In this document: in pieces, positions 15,101-24,383 of the stretch | How the letters are laid out: each line of letters starts with the position of its first letter | Position numbering within the stretch: the first letter of the stretch is position 1 | NCBI RefSeq assembly: GCF_008831285.2 | Contig: NC_045149.1 | Location: 17,871,035-17,935,034, forward strand | DNA: 64,000 nucleotides | From: Nymphaea colorata | Lineage: Eukaryota; Streptophyta; Magnoliopsida; Nymphaeales; Nymphaeaceae | Direction of reading: 5' to 3' | Made by a program: the position numbers and the translations under genes | Notes under the pieces: generated by a model | Seen by the model: only the letters and a program-made list of their open reading frames with translations | The model's database searches: none | Told to the model about the DNA's origin: nothing

Positions 15101-18100
15101 AAAATTATGCCCAGCTTCTGGTCCGACAAATTGGTATTGGAGTACCTTAAAACAGAATAGAGTGTCGGAGCATCCTCAAACAGGCTATTATCCTTGAACT
15201 CTTCACAAATCATCTGAAATCAAGATTATGGCTAAATCAAAGTTGCAAGAGAATAAAGAATGAAAATAAAATAAAACAAACCGAAAATAATATTTCAAAC
15301 ACTACCTTAGCCCAATGCTTAACCAAGGCCTTGGGGCGACTCATTCCTCCTAACTTTACACATGCATCAGACCACCTTAAAAGACTTTCCACAACCATGT
15401 TCTTTCTAGATGGGCTACCACATAGATTCAGAACCTCTAGAAAGAAGGCAGTTTTTGAGCATGCATCAGCAATAGAATCTGCATCTTCTGCTTGAACTGA
15501 TAAACCATCATCAGAAGACTCCCCTAAACTCCTTGCAGACCTCCCATAACCAAGTGAAACAAGAGCCCATGATGCATGATAGCATGCCTCCAATGCAACA
15601 GAGGCCTTAAATAGAACACCAACAGATCAAGAATTATATTAGCAAAAGATTTAAATTTCAAGCAGGCTATGTAAAAACAAGAACAGATTTAGGAGGGTCC
15701 AAGAGAAAAGAGCAATGGTGAAGCAACCAAGCATTTCAACCCACAAGGAACAAACAGATGCACTTGAGAAAGAAAAATAGAACGAATACTGAAATATCAA
15801 TAACAAGGATAAAGTTTCAGTTGAAAAAATGGAAACAGGAAAGCTACCCATGATACAACAACAAACATAATCCGGCCAGTTCAAGCAAAGAGTGCAAACT
15901 GTGCGATATTACAGGCTTTGTCACATGGGTGCAGGGGGAGCAAGGAGGTGTGTATGTTTGTGCATGTACCCATATATATAAGCCTCTTCTGTAAATTGTG
16001 ATAAAAGAGAACTTTAAAAATAAAAACGTAAAAAAGATTAAAAAAATCATAAATTGTAAAATAAGTCTTTCTTTATAAATTGTAATAAAAGAAAAATGTA
16101 AAGAAAAGAAAAATAATAACACATGAACCCAAAAGCATCTTTAACTTTTTTATCCTCCCATCCACAGCCGGTCTGCCTCTCCTCCTCCAAGTGCAGCCAG
16201 GTACTCTTCTTCCTTTCTCCTCCTTTTTCTTCCCCTTCTTGTGAACTTTCCCGCTCCCAAGGAGCACTGCTCCAGCATCATGCCATTGCAGGTGCAGCAC
16301 CCAGATAGGCACTTCCACGTGGCATGGACTACATGCTTAAAATTGATATTCATCCAACACGCTTAACAACAGCAAATGACATTACATAACTTAAGCCAGA
16401 TTTTTGCCATTAAATTTTTAAAGAACATAGAGTTCAGATACCAAAATTATGCGAAGCTATTTTTGGAGGATGAATATACAATATTGGAAATGATGGAAAC
16501 TTTTAGAACCTAAGCAAACTCTGGACTACTTTATTTCATGAATTAACAGTACATATGAAAATCTAACACATTTACATGCCTATAAGAAAAGCCAACACTG
16601 TTGGCATCTAATCTTTAAATACAAGAGGTGGGACCATAGATGTAGCTTTTTGGAGAAACCATCCAGACACAACTAAGCCCAATGTCATCAATGATCAAAC
16701 CAAGATCAATCAGTAAAATCATCTTTTCACACTCAATACTACATTTAACAAAAATAGAGGGATCAAAGCATTTTCAAGTTTTATTGCAAGAAATATTATT
16801 CACACAAAGGTATTTTTGAGATAATCATGGAAATGTACCTTGTCTAATTGATTTTCTTTATAGTTTAATAACCCAGCATTGTAGAGAGTTGATGTAAGAA
16901 ATTTTAGATCCTGCGGCTGGATCCACTCTCTTGAGATAATACATTTAATAATGCTCAAAATTTTCTGAAACAAGTAAACCAGCAACCCTCAGCAGATAAA
17001 CAATCAGTTGGAGTTCAAATATTCATAACAGAACATGTCTTTACCTCTGAATTGCCATCTGCTACAAATGAGATTTTTAAAGCAGCCTTAACAACAAGCA
17101 ATATTCTGCCACACATTTTCTCTCTTTCCTTTATAGACATGTCACTGCATCCCCAATACTTCATTGTATAAGTGTCCATACAACATTTTCATACACACCA
17201 TGAAAATGACAAGAAGCTGCAATTCAGACTAGTACAAGCTGTACCAGAGACTGGGAAAAAGACAAACATAAAGGTAATTTACCTGAATCCAGTCACAACG
17301 GCATCACAGAAAAGGTACAACACATCAAGGATGTGATTGATGCTTCCAGAACTTAGTACTTCTTTCTTCAGACTCATATATTTCCACTCTGTTTTTGCTA
17401 GATCTGCAAATGGCTTGCAGAAGAATGCTAAGCCATTTAAGTACGATATCAAAGACAATTTTCCATGAATAACGGTGCAGAAGTCATTGCTCCTTGGATT
17501 AACCTTTGAAGTTCCACCCAGTACACCTCCAACAATGTCGCTATGGATCAAATTTATTGACATAGACAAAGTATGGAAACAATTTTCAAACTCTTCACTA
17601 TAAGTGGATGCACTCAGTAAACTCCCAGAGATGCACTCTTCCTGGTTCCCCAGTACATCACTGATCAAAATGAATAAACCAGCAGAGTACACATTTAGAA
17701 TTGCCGTCAGAGATGGTGATACAACCTGATGAAAATTGAATTGACCATATATAGTCAATAACCATGTATCAGTAGATATAGGACTCAAGTGAGCTACAAT
17801 CACATGAGACCTCGTAAAAGAAATTAAGGTACCTTAAGAGAGCTCCTGGAAGCATTGTCCAAGAGAAGAGCAGCATCCTTTTTAACGGCCCGAGTTGCAC
17901 TTCTCAGGCTGTTCATGCAAAAGTTAACAATTTCGAGGATTTGATTTGAAAACAAAATCATACCATGCTGTCAAAGTACAAAAAGACAATGTCCATGAAT
18001 GTGTTTTCATAAACAAGTTCTAATGCAAGCATGCATATAAAGCATACTGTCGTGCAACCACAGAAGTATAGTAATTATAAGGAAAAAGAAAAAAACTGCA

Positions 18101-20946
18101 CTAAGGAGCCCATGTTACAGGGGCATCACACTGTATTATATCACATGATCAAATAAAAAATAAATAGTTCCTAACAGAGTCAATATTCCTAAACATCAGA
18201 TAATGTGACAAAAATCATAAAAATTGTTAAAAGTCTAAAAGATCAAACTAAAGCAGTAATATCAACTGGATGCAGATATGCAATATTACAGCTTGTTAAA
18301 TGACATACAACAAATAGGAAGGTGTAATCTAGACATTGAAGAGCCATCAACAAGTACCACAAAAGAAAAAAGTAGATCTAAGTCTAGCATCCCATTATTT
18401 CATGACTGATGCACAGGATACAACCTCCCCCCCTCCCCTCCCCCCCACCCTCCCCCCAAAAAAGAACCCCGTGGGTGGACCTTAGCATCCATTCATGAAA
18501 TGGTATACAAGATTTATTGTACTCTCTCTCTCATTTCGTGCAATGTACAAGACTTATGTACTCTCTCTCTCATTTCGTGCAATGTACAAGATTTATGTAC
18601 TCTCCCTCTCCCCATCATTTCATGACCATTGTGCAAGATGCATCCAGATACAGATGGCAAGAAAAATAGGAAAAATTGGAATAACCAGAGTAGTATCACA
18701 ACCCACAAATATAGAGAAGCAGAAAATGCAAGTTGTGACATGAGGGAAATTTTCTGTGGAAAGACAGAAAAACAAAAGTCCATCTGAACTCTCTCCCTGC
18801 CCTCCAAAAGCGTCGGCGTCCCATCATTTCATGACCCATGTACAAGATTTAGTGTAATACCCTTCCAGATATCCAGTCAGAGACAAAAAATGAAGGAGTA
18901 TTTTTTATGTAATTTTTTTAGTCATACAGCAAACCAGCAGGTGTCAAACCTAAACTTGAAAAACTGAACGAATGTCATCAATTTAGCAGCTAAAGAAGCC
19001 TAAATTATTGTAAGGATCATTGCCTAGTCTTTCTGGATTTCATGGAATATTTCTCCTCACTGTTCATTGTATGCACTTTCATTAAACATCCAGATATAGA
19101 TGTCAGGAGAAATAAGATAATCTGGAATATAACCAGACTAGTACTGCGACCCTTAACAGAGAAGCAAAAAAAAAAAGTAATGTTTGACATGAGGAAACTT
19201 TCCTTGAGAAGGAAAAAGAAAAATCCATCCAAACTGGCAAAATCTAAACAATGCTCATCAATTTGGCGGCAAAAAAAGGCTACATTATTGTAAGGATCAT
19301 TGCCTAATCTTTCTGGGTCTCATGAAATATTTTTCCTTAGTGTTCAATCTATGCAATACCCGCTAAACATCCAGATGCATGTCATGAAAAACAGGATAAT
19401 ATGAATTATAAGCAGAGTAGTACCATGACCGATAATAGAAAAGCATCACAAGCAAAGTCAATATTGACATGAGGAACTTTTCCTTGAGATTTAAAAAAAA
19501 AAACATACGAAACAGGTGACCAGATAAGATTTAATACATGTATACCATGCCAAAGTAAAAAGGAAAAGCACACCAGCCAAATTATAATATATATAATGGT
19601 TAATGATAACTGCACATTAGTTGGCAAGAGCAAACCTTGCATTTGCAAACAATGGCTTCCAAAACGTACTTAATAATGTCAAGAATGACTGAAGGCATAA
19701 GGTTACCACAATGTGCCCCCAAGGAAGACGAAAGTCCACACACTATCTGTAAACCATAGTGTTGCGAAATCAAAATATATTCTTAGCAAACAAAAAACCA
19801 CCATATGTCTCAAATGAAACAAAATGCACAGAAAGAAACTTTCAAAAGTATAAAAATCTAACCGTAGTGAACATATCCTTCGAGTGTGATCTCAGGCACA
19901 TAGAAATGGTATGTATGCAAAGACGGCTTACCACATCTCCTTGAAAAAATAGAGATTCTCCGACTACAAATTTAGTACAATTATATACAGCTTCTAGAAG
20001 AATGCCATGAAACTTTTGAAAGGTTTTCTGATCAATGATACTGCAGTCCAGAAAAAAAAAATCAACAAACGGAAAGACAAATAAGTACCCCTTCAAACTC
20101 ATCAGAAATTCACGATAAACAAATGTTGACACCTCTCCATTTTTATTAACATAGTACTCCAGGTCAGGAACCAATAAAATTGGCACTACAACAGCATACA
20201 TGAAGCATATGGAGATGGAACCCAGAGGAAACCGCAAGCAAGATGCAGGCGACTCTATGTTACAAAAATGCATACCTCAGCCATGGGCAGACTTGCTCTA
20301 TTAAGATCAGAATTTTATCATATTCTTTCATTTCCTTGCACTTGCTCTTGAATGTACATCGGACAATGCTAGCAACTATCTCCACCACCAACAAAGCAAG
20401 CTCCGGATCGCACGTTGCAGCTTTATCAGGAAACAAACTTGGACTATCTTCCTCACTGCCCATGGGCTCAATTTCACTAGAGAAAACATGCGACCGAAGG
20501 CGTCCAAGGATCAAGTAGCACTGCTTCCGTGCATTATCGTGGAATTTCCAGCCCTCCAACCTGAGGACGAGACGATACCGTTGCAGATCGACCTGGAAGG
20601 GCTTTCCATCAAGACAGGGGGAGACGCAATCGAAGCAATCGAGCGTCATCTCGAAGATCTGGAAGAGCACTAGGGCGCGAGAACGCGCGTCCGCGTCTGT
20701 TGAAGGGCTGGAAAGGAGGTTCGGGCAGAGTTTGAGGAGGCGAGAGAGGATGGGGAGGAATTGCTTCGCGAGAGCGCGAATTTGAGAATCCTCCGCCGCC
20801 AGCCCATTGTTTTTCGCAGTCGCCTTCCTTTTCTTCTTCTTCCCCGCCTGATATTGGAGGAGAGGCTGGAAGAAAGCGGAGAAATCGTGACGAAGGCCGT
20901 CGGTTTCGAGCTTCTCCAACCGAGCAATCAACCCATCGGCGTCCAT
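2071..20946 (-). CDS. ESP1: Separase (extra spindle poles protease), complete, 27 coding exons
   Basis: Cysteine protease of clan CD, family C50, which cleaves the cohesin kleisin at anaphase. Exons read by eye: 20276-20946, 19932-20040, 19636-19746, 17833-17967, 17283-17725, 17045-17144, 16839-16964, 15306-15605, 15094-15213, 14362-14583, 14127-14240, 13869-14015, 13342-13716, 13169-13258, 11097-11357, 10880-11003, 9733-10659, 9415-9646, 9222-9315, 8640-8819, 7551-7606, 7237-7469, 6885-7128, 6237-6639, 5915-6163, 5402-5486, 2071-2573. The sum is 6654 nt, 2217 aa, close to the roughly 2180 aa of Arabidopsis ESP. Catalytic His is about residue 2048 in YFGHGSG. Catalytic Cys is about residue 2074 in MGCSSG, 26 residues later, the same spacing as in human separase. 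NIEESWFGPWK lies upstream and GASSVCYGVPT ends the protease domain. A lysine-rich GKKKKRK stretch near the N-terminus may be an NLS. The large exon at 9733-10659 has a Cys-rich cluster (about residues 1176-1284). The start is the ATG at 20946 (context ctcgATGG). Confidence 0.93.
3116..3196. repeat. Compound (CATA)n-(TA)n microsatellite
   Basis: About ten CATA/TACA units pass directly into about twenty TA units. It lies in the last separase intron just left of a MITE-like repeat copy. A second TA/TAAA run follows at 3296-3346 inside that copy. Confidence 0.95.
3212..3790. mobile_element. MITE-like repeat family, copy A (separase last intron)
   Basis: The left end reads CTATGTCACATAGG, then GTGCGGGTGC. 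The right end, read in reverse, begins CCTATGTAACACGG, so the termini are inverted copies. The interior has a TA run (3296-3346), a G-rich purine block (3460-3590) and a perfect 12 bp palindrome at 3642-3667 around GGTCAACTTTGACC. The part near 3650-3780 aligns by eye to copies B (36767-37315) and C (42545-42990). No coding capacity, so it is called non-autonomous. The superfamily is not assigned. Confidence 0.7.
3460..3590 (+). repeat. G-rich purine block with repeated GGGG runs
   Basis: Almost pure purine on the plus strand, with many GGGG runs spaced by GA-rich units such as GAGGGGTGAGG. It could form G-quadruplex or triplex DNA. It is part of repeat copy A; copies B and C have different interiors here. 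Confidence 0.7.
11601..12505. mobile_element. CGATAC-rich interspersed element in a separase intron
   Basis: Both ends are dense in GTATCG/CGATAC words (11628-11695 and 12320-12490) around an AT-rich middle. The right part holds a perfect 14 bp hairpin: arms 12402-12415 and 12423-12436 with a 7 nt loop. The outer ends (about 11608 and 12503) look like degenerate inverted repeats. No coding capacity seen. It sits in the intron between exons 13169-13258 and 11097-11357. Non-autonomous DNA element is the likely class, by inference. Confidence 0.55.
15914..15975. mobile_element. MITE-like repeat family, partial copy D
   Basis: Begins TTTGTCACATGGGTGC like the left end of copy B, continues G-rich, then reaches a short TA run. 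Two related segments with the words TGTAAATTGT and ATAAAAGA follow at about 15982-16020 and 16063-16100. It lies in a separase intron. The right end is not clear. Confidence 0.4.
18426..18462 (-). repeat. C-tract (G-run on the transcribed-sense strand)
   Basis: Runs of five to seven C, broken by single T or A, on the plus strand. The separase pre-mRNA therefore carries closely spaced G-runs here, within the intron between 19635 and 17968. Quadruplex potential is inferred from the pattern. Confidence 0.7.
18506..18610. repeat. Tandem repeat, about 40 bp unit, 2.5 copies
   Basis: The unit contains ACAAGATTTATGTACTCTC and ends TTTCGTGCAATGT. Copies start near 18506, 18547 and 18586, the third being partial. 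A looser fourth hit (CATGACCCATGTACAAGATT) lies near 18830. Intronic in separase. Confidence 0.85.
18637..19487. repeat. Degenerate tandem duplication, about 280 bp unit, three copies
   Basis: Landmarks repeat in order: CCAGATACAGATG / CCAGATATAGATG / CCAGATGCATG, then ACCAGAGTAGTA-type words, GAGAAGCA-type words, and TTGACATGAGGAA. The best pair is 18976-19034 against 19256-19316, which share ATTGTAAGGATCATTGCCTA. The units fill the separase intron between exons 19636-19746 and 17833-17967. No coding content seen. Confidence 0.75.
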
Positions 20947-20978
20947 CGAGAATTAGGGCAATAACCAGAGATTGGCAT
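20928..20978 (-). promoter_or_regulatory. Upstream ORF overlapping the separase start codon
   Basis: An ATG at 20978 opens a 16-codon frame that ends with TGA at 20928-20930. It runs through and past the separase ATG at 20946 in another frame. If the transcript begins upstream of 20978, ribosomes that start here cannot reinitiate at the separase ATG without backtracking, so it would lower separase output. The sequence shows the frame; its presence in the mRNA is inference. Confidence 0.55.
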
Positions 20979-21056
20979 GCGATCGGGCAGAAAGAAAGAG
21001 ACTGCGAGAGAATGAGGAGGGAAGGAAGCTTGCGGGAGAAGATCGAGTGGTGGTTT

Positions 21057-21079
21057 GGGCGGGAAAATGTTCGCGGAAA
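21057..21079 (-). promoter_or_regulatory. E2F-like sites in the separase promoter
   Basis: On the minus strand the segment reads TTTTCCCGCCC (21057-21067), preceded by TTTCCGCGAA (21070-21079). Both match the plant E2F consensus TTTSSCGS. They lie about 110-130 bp upstream of the separase ATG, a usual place for E2F elements of S/G2/M genes. This suggests cell-cycle-dependent transcription; binding itself is inferred. Confidence 0.65.
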
Positions 21080-21099
21080 CGTCGACGATCCATAAGGCG

Positions 21100-21270
21100 G
21101 TGCAAAAACGGATCTGATCCACATCTGATTATATATTCGAAATGAATCCGAAAAACTACACGTTTCGAACATTAGATCCGATGGATTTGTGAGCACAGCT
21201 CAAACATTTTGTGATCTTATCAGATCCGATCAGACGTGCTCCAATACCATATCGGATCCGATAAATAAGT
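21100..21270. repeat. GGATCCGAT-rich segment upstream of separase
   Basis: The words GATCCGAT, GGATCTGATC and CAGATCCGATC recur, including the 14 bp palindrome TATCGGATCCGATA near 21252. It lies between the E2F sites and the LINE poly(A) tail. Another segment with similar words (CAAATCCGAGT, CGAATCCGAGT) is at about 51590-51770, which points to a dispersed repeat. Confidence 0.5.
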
Positions 21271-21321
21271 ATGAAAAAGTGTGCATTTTGCATGGAAAGA
21301 TCACGCGTTTTCATAGGATGT

Positions 21322-21324
<3 letters not shown>

Positions 21325-21368
<44 letters not shown>

Positions 21369-21905
21369 TAGGAGCGATTTAGAACCGCATTAACTAACTA
21401 TAGCATGAGGTCGAGCTACACCAATCAAATCCTCTTCAATCCACACACATATTAGCTTCTCTGTATGTATGACATAAAACACACTCTCAGACTCTCAATC
21501 ACGTCTCAGCAATTCTTGACACTGTTTCACTATCTGGAATAAAGAATCACAAGACTGCAGGTCTTTTAAAACATTGTTCACAGCTAATAAGGAATCTGAT
21601 TCAACAATAACTTTACGAAAGTCACGTTCCTAAGCCAATTTCAAACCATAAAGAATAGCAATAAGTTCTTCATTAGTTACATGACCATAACCCGCACAAC
21701 AAGTAAAGCCAAATAACCATTCACTATTATCATTGCGAAATAAACCACCAGCCGCTAAGTCTTTTGGATTTGTTATAGCAACCACATCAACATTTAACTT
21801 AACAAACCTCAAGGGAAGTGACATCCATGCAATGAAGGTTTGAACTTTTTGTTGAGATAATCGAAGTTGGGTCATATGGTTTCTAAACTCTCCAATAAAA
21901 GCAGT
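21325..21905 (-). mobile_element. 5'-truncated LINE 3' end with RNase H remnant and poly(A) tail
   Basis: Read on the minus strand, 21875 to about 21545 encodes an RNase H (RVT_3-type) fragment: FVKLNVD, AAGGLFRNDNSEWLFGF, TNEELIAILYGLKLA, then after a stop VIVESDSLLAVNNVLKDL. A later frame gives Y-I-Q-R-E-A-N-M, like the HVYREAN motif of plant LINE RNase H domains. The poly(A) tail is the 41 nt T-run at 21325-21365 on the plus strand. The in-frame stop after YGLKLA, where the family usually has Trp, and a frame change before the REAN motif mark it as dead. No target-site duplication was spotted. Confidence 0.8.
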
Positions 21906-23217
21906 TATGTAAAATATAACATCATAAAAATCTTCTTCAAATACAACTCTGGGTCTTCATATATAAGCAATCTGGATTTAATTATCAAGAGCAGTCCTGA
22001 TCTGAATCTGAATAAAACAATAAAATCCAAATCCAATCGATTAACTCGATCTGCTAAGTGCCCAATATATTTCATGAAGAGATATTTCAAAAACATTATT
22101 TTAGGTATCATTTGACTTATTATTAGCGCAATAAAAAGTCCGTCTTCACATCGCATGCTTTTTCAGAATTTTTATAAATAGTCCTCGTCCTATAAGCAAG
22201 GTGCCATCTGTTGATACTTCATTAATCCTCCTCTTACTTAACAAGGCAGTTCGTTCTTATTCAGGTTTGAATAATGTCAATTCTTCGTCCTGCATGCAAG
22301 TTGAAGCACAATGGTGATGGAGCGATCCCAGAACAAGTCATTAAGCTTTCAGTTGAGTGGTAGATCGCCTCGGCACACCCGGGCCAAGTCATTCCATATA
22401 CTGCTACTTTATTCGGTCAAACATCCTCGTCCATAACGGGGTATTTGATGATCGAAACACTCACACAATATAGCATGTTGTGTTGGTACGTTGTTAATAT
22501 ATGTTGAAGAGAGGGGGCAGTGTTCCATAAATCTGCTATAATCTTTAAAACAATTAGGACTAAAGCTGAGCACGAGCCAAGTCGAGCTCGATCTTTGAGC
22601 TCTGTTGGGGCTCAAGTGGATCTTTAAAATGTCAACTCAAGCTTGACTCGATATACCAAGTGGGAGCTCAAGCCCAGCTCATCTAAGCTCATTTATCCCA
22701 CCTCTTTTGATCTTTATTTGCTTGCTGAAACTCATAGCATTATGAGAACATCGAGCAAATCATTCTAACCCATTGGTAATACATAATCCAAGGCACTGTC
22801 TGAACAAGATGCTACTTTGGTTCTTGAAAGCATATTTGGAGGCCTTCTTGAGTAGGCATTCAGTGGCAACTTACTTGCCCACATCTGCCACTGCCTCTAA
22901 ATAGAAGAGGTTGGGCAAAAGGAAAGAGAAAGCAGAGAGAGAGAGAGAGAGAGAGTTAGACTTTAACCTAATAATATGTTAAATCAAGTCGAATAAAGCA
23001 TAGAGTTTGAGGCGAGACAACTCAAACTCGACTTAACAAACAAGTCGAACTCCAGCCAAGTATAGCTGAAAGAGTTCCAGTCGAATCCAAGTTGGCTCCA
23101 CTTGGACCCCTTAATTGGAGCATATTCATGCAACACTAAAAGTTAATAATACCCCCAATATTTAGTACAAAAAATTTAACCTTAGATGCTTCACTATGGA
23201 TTAGATTTTCATGGCAA

Positions 23218-23248
<31 letters not shown>

Positions 23249-24383
23249 ATGTTTCAACTTTGAAATTATATAGCAAATACATTTATACAATTTAAAAGCT
23301 GAAACAGAGTTGTATATGCTTATAAGTTTCTTAGAAACTCAACATTTTTAATATTTGGAAAATATTTAAAAATATTTTTTAAGGGCATCATTCACATATG
23401 TCCAAATTTGAAGGAGAATTCATATACATAACAGATCAAATATTTAAAAACGCTAATTGAAAATAAAGAAATGTTGAGAGGCTGGTATAGACAACTACCC
23501 ATTCAAACTCATATGTGGCTCCAGCTCTCCACCTGTGGACATGTGCCCCGACCAGTCCTGACAATGTATGTGGGGGCATATGTCTGTCTTTTGACATATA
23601 AACTAACTCTTCGTGACACAAAACTGTAAATGCTTTCAACTTTATTGCAGAAATAGTTTTACTTTAGGCTTTCTGTAGAATAAGAGGCATGTCGATAAGA
23701 AGATTGAGACTTGATGCAGATAGTTGGTTGATTAGCACATTACATCTCTGTGCATATTTTAAGATCAATACCCACATGTTTATGCAATTGCTTACTTAAA
23801 CAAGTTTCCCTGTTGTGAATGCCATTACCCTTTAGTATGCTTATGAGCTTTATTTGACAATGACATTTTGTTGCCAAGTTACTCCCAAAAAATGCGCAAA
23901 AAATAGTTGAAAATCTCCAGTCGGTGGCATTTCTTAGCCAACGTGCAAATGAATTGGGAATAATGGGAACGTTAACACAGAGTTATATGAATTTGTCCTT
24001 AAAATTGTAACGGATTCATGGGATACTAGATGCAACATTTGACCAGGGCTAGGGCTCTAAGGGTGCGGGTGTACACACACATATATATATGGTATACTGC
24101 AAGAGTCAAAATTTTCAATTCTTTTGTCCAGCATTTCTCACGAAAGCTACTAGAGATTCACATGCCAAATATACACAGCATCCCCAACTTGTCGACCTGA
24201 AAATTCATCATCATCCTCTCAAAAGAGATGATTTGACCTCCTACTACTAGTATCCCCAACTTAATTAGCATCCTAAACATGTAATGATATCAATCACAAA
24301 GCTAAATTTTGTTGAAGCCTAAATTTAAATTTCTGCACTGCAATCTTTTCGTCCGCTTCCCTCCATCTTGTGCACTCGTCTGT
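21906..24383. other. Intergenic, repeat-rich, no gene recognised
   Basis: Contains a GAGCTC-rich block (22555-23110), a GA run (22933-22956), a (TA)n run (23222-23249), and a fragment resembling the MITE-like family near 24055-24100 (GGGTGCGGGTGTAC then a TA run). Open frames are short and unrecognised. The sequence just left of 24384 would be the 3' UTR of the next gene. Confidence 0.6.
22555..23110. repeat. GAGCTC/CAAGTCGA-rich interspersed repeat
   Basis: Words such as GAGCTCG, CAAGTCGA, CTCAAGC and ACTCGACTT recur on both flanks (22565-22690 and 22975-23105) around a non-repeated core. Motif-rich sequence of this sort is common in plant non-autonomous elements. Ends and superfamily not defined. 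Confidence 0.45.

Noticed and set aside
18506-18610. CRISPR-like array
   Set aside because: Units are directly adjacent with no unique spacers, and the DNA is a plant nuclear intron.
20609-21196. 195-codon minus-strand frame over the separase 5' end
   Set aside because: It overlaps exon 1 in another frame and is Arg/Pro-rich from GC bias; exon 1 in the separase frame joins correctly downstream.
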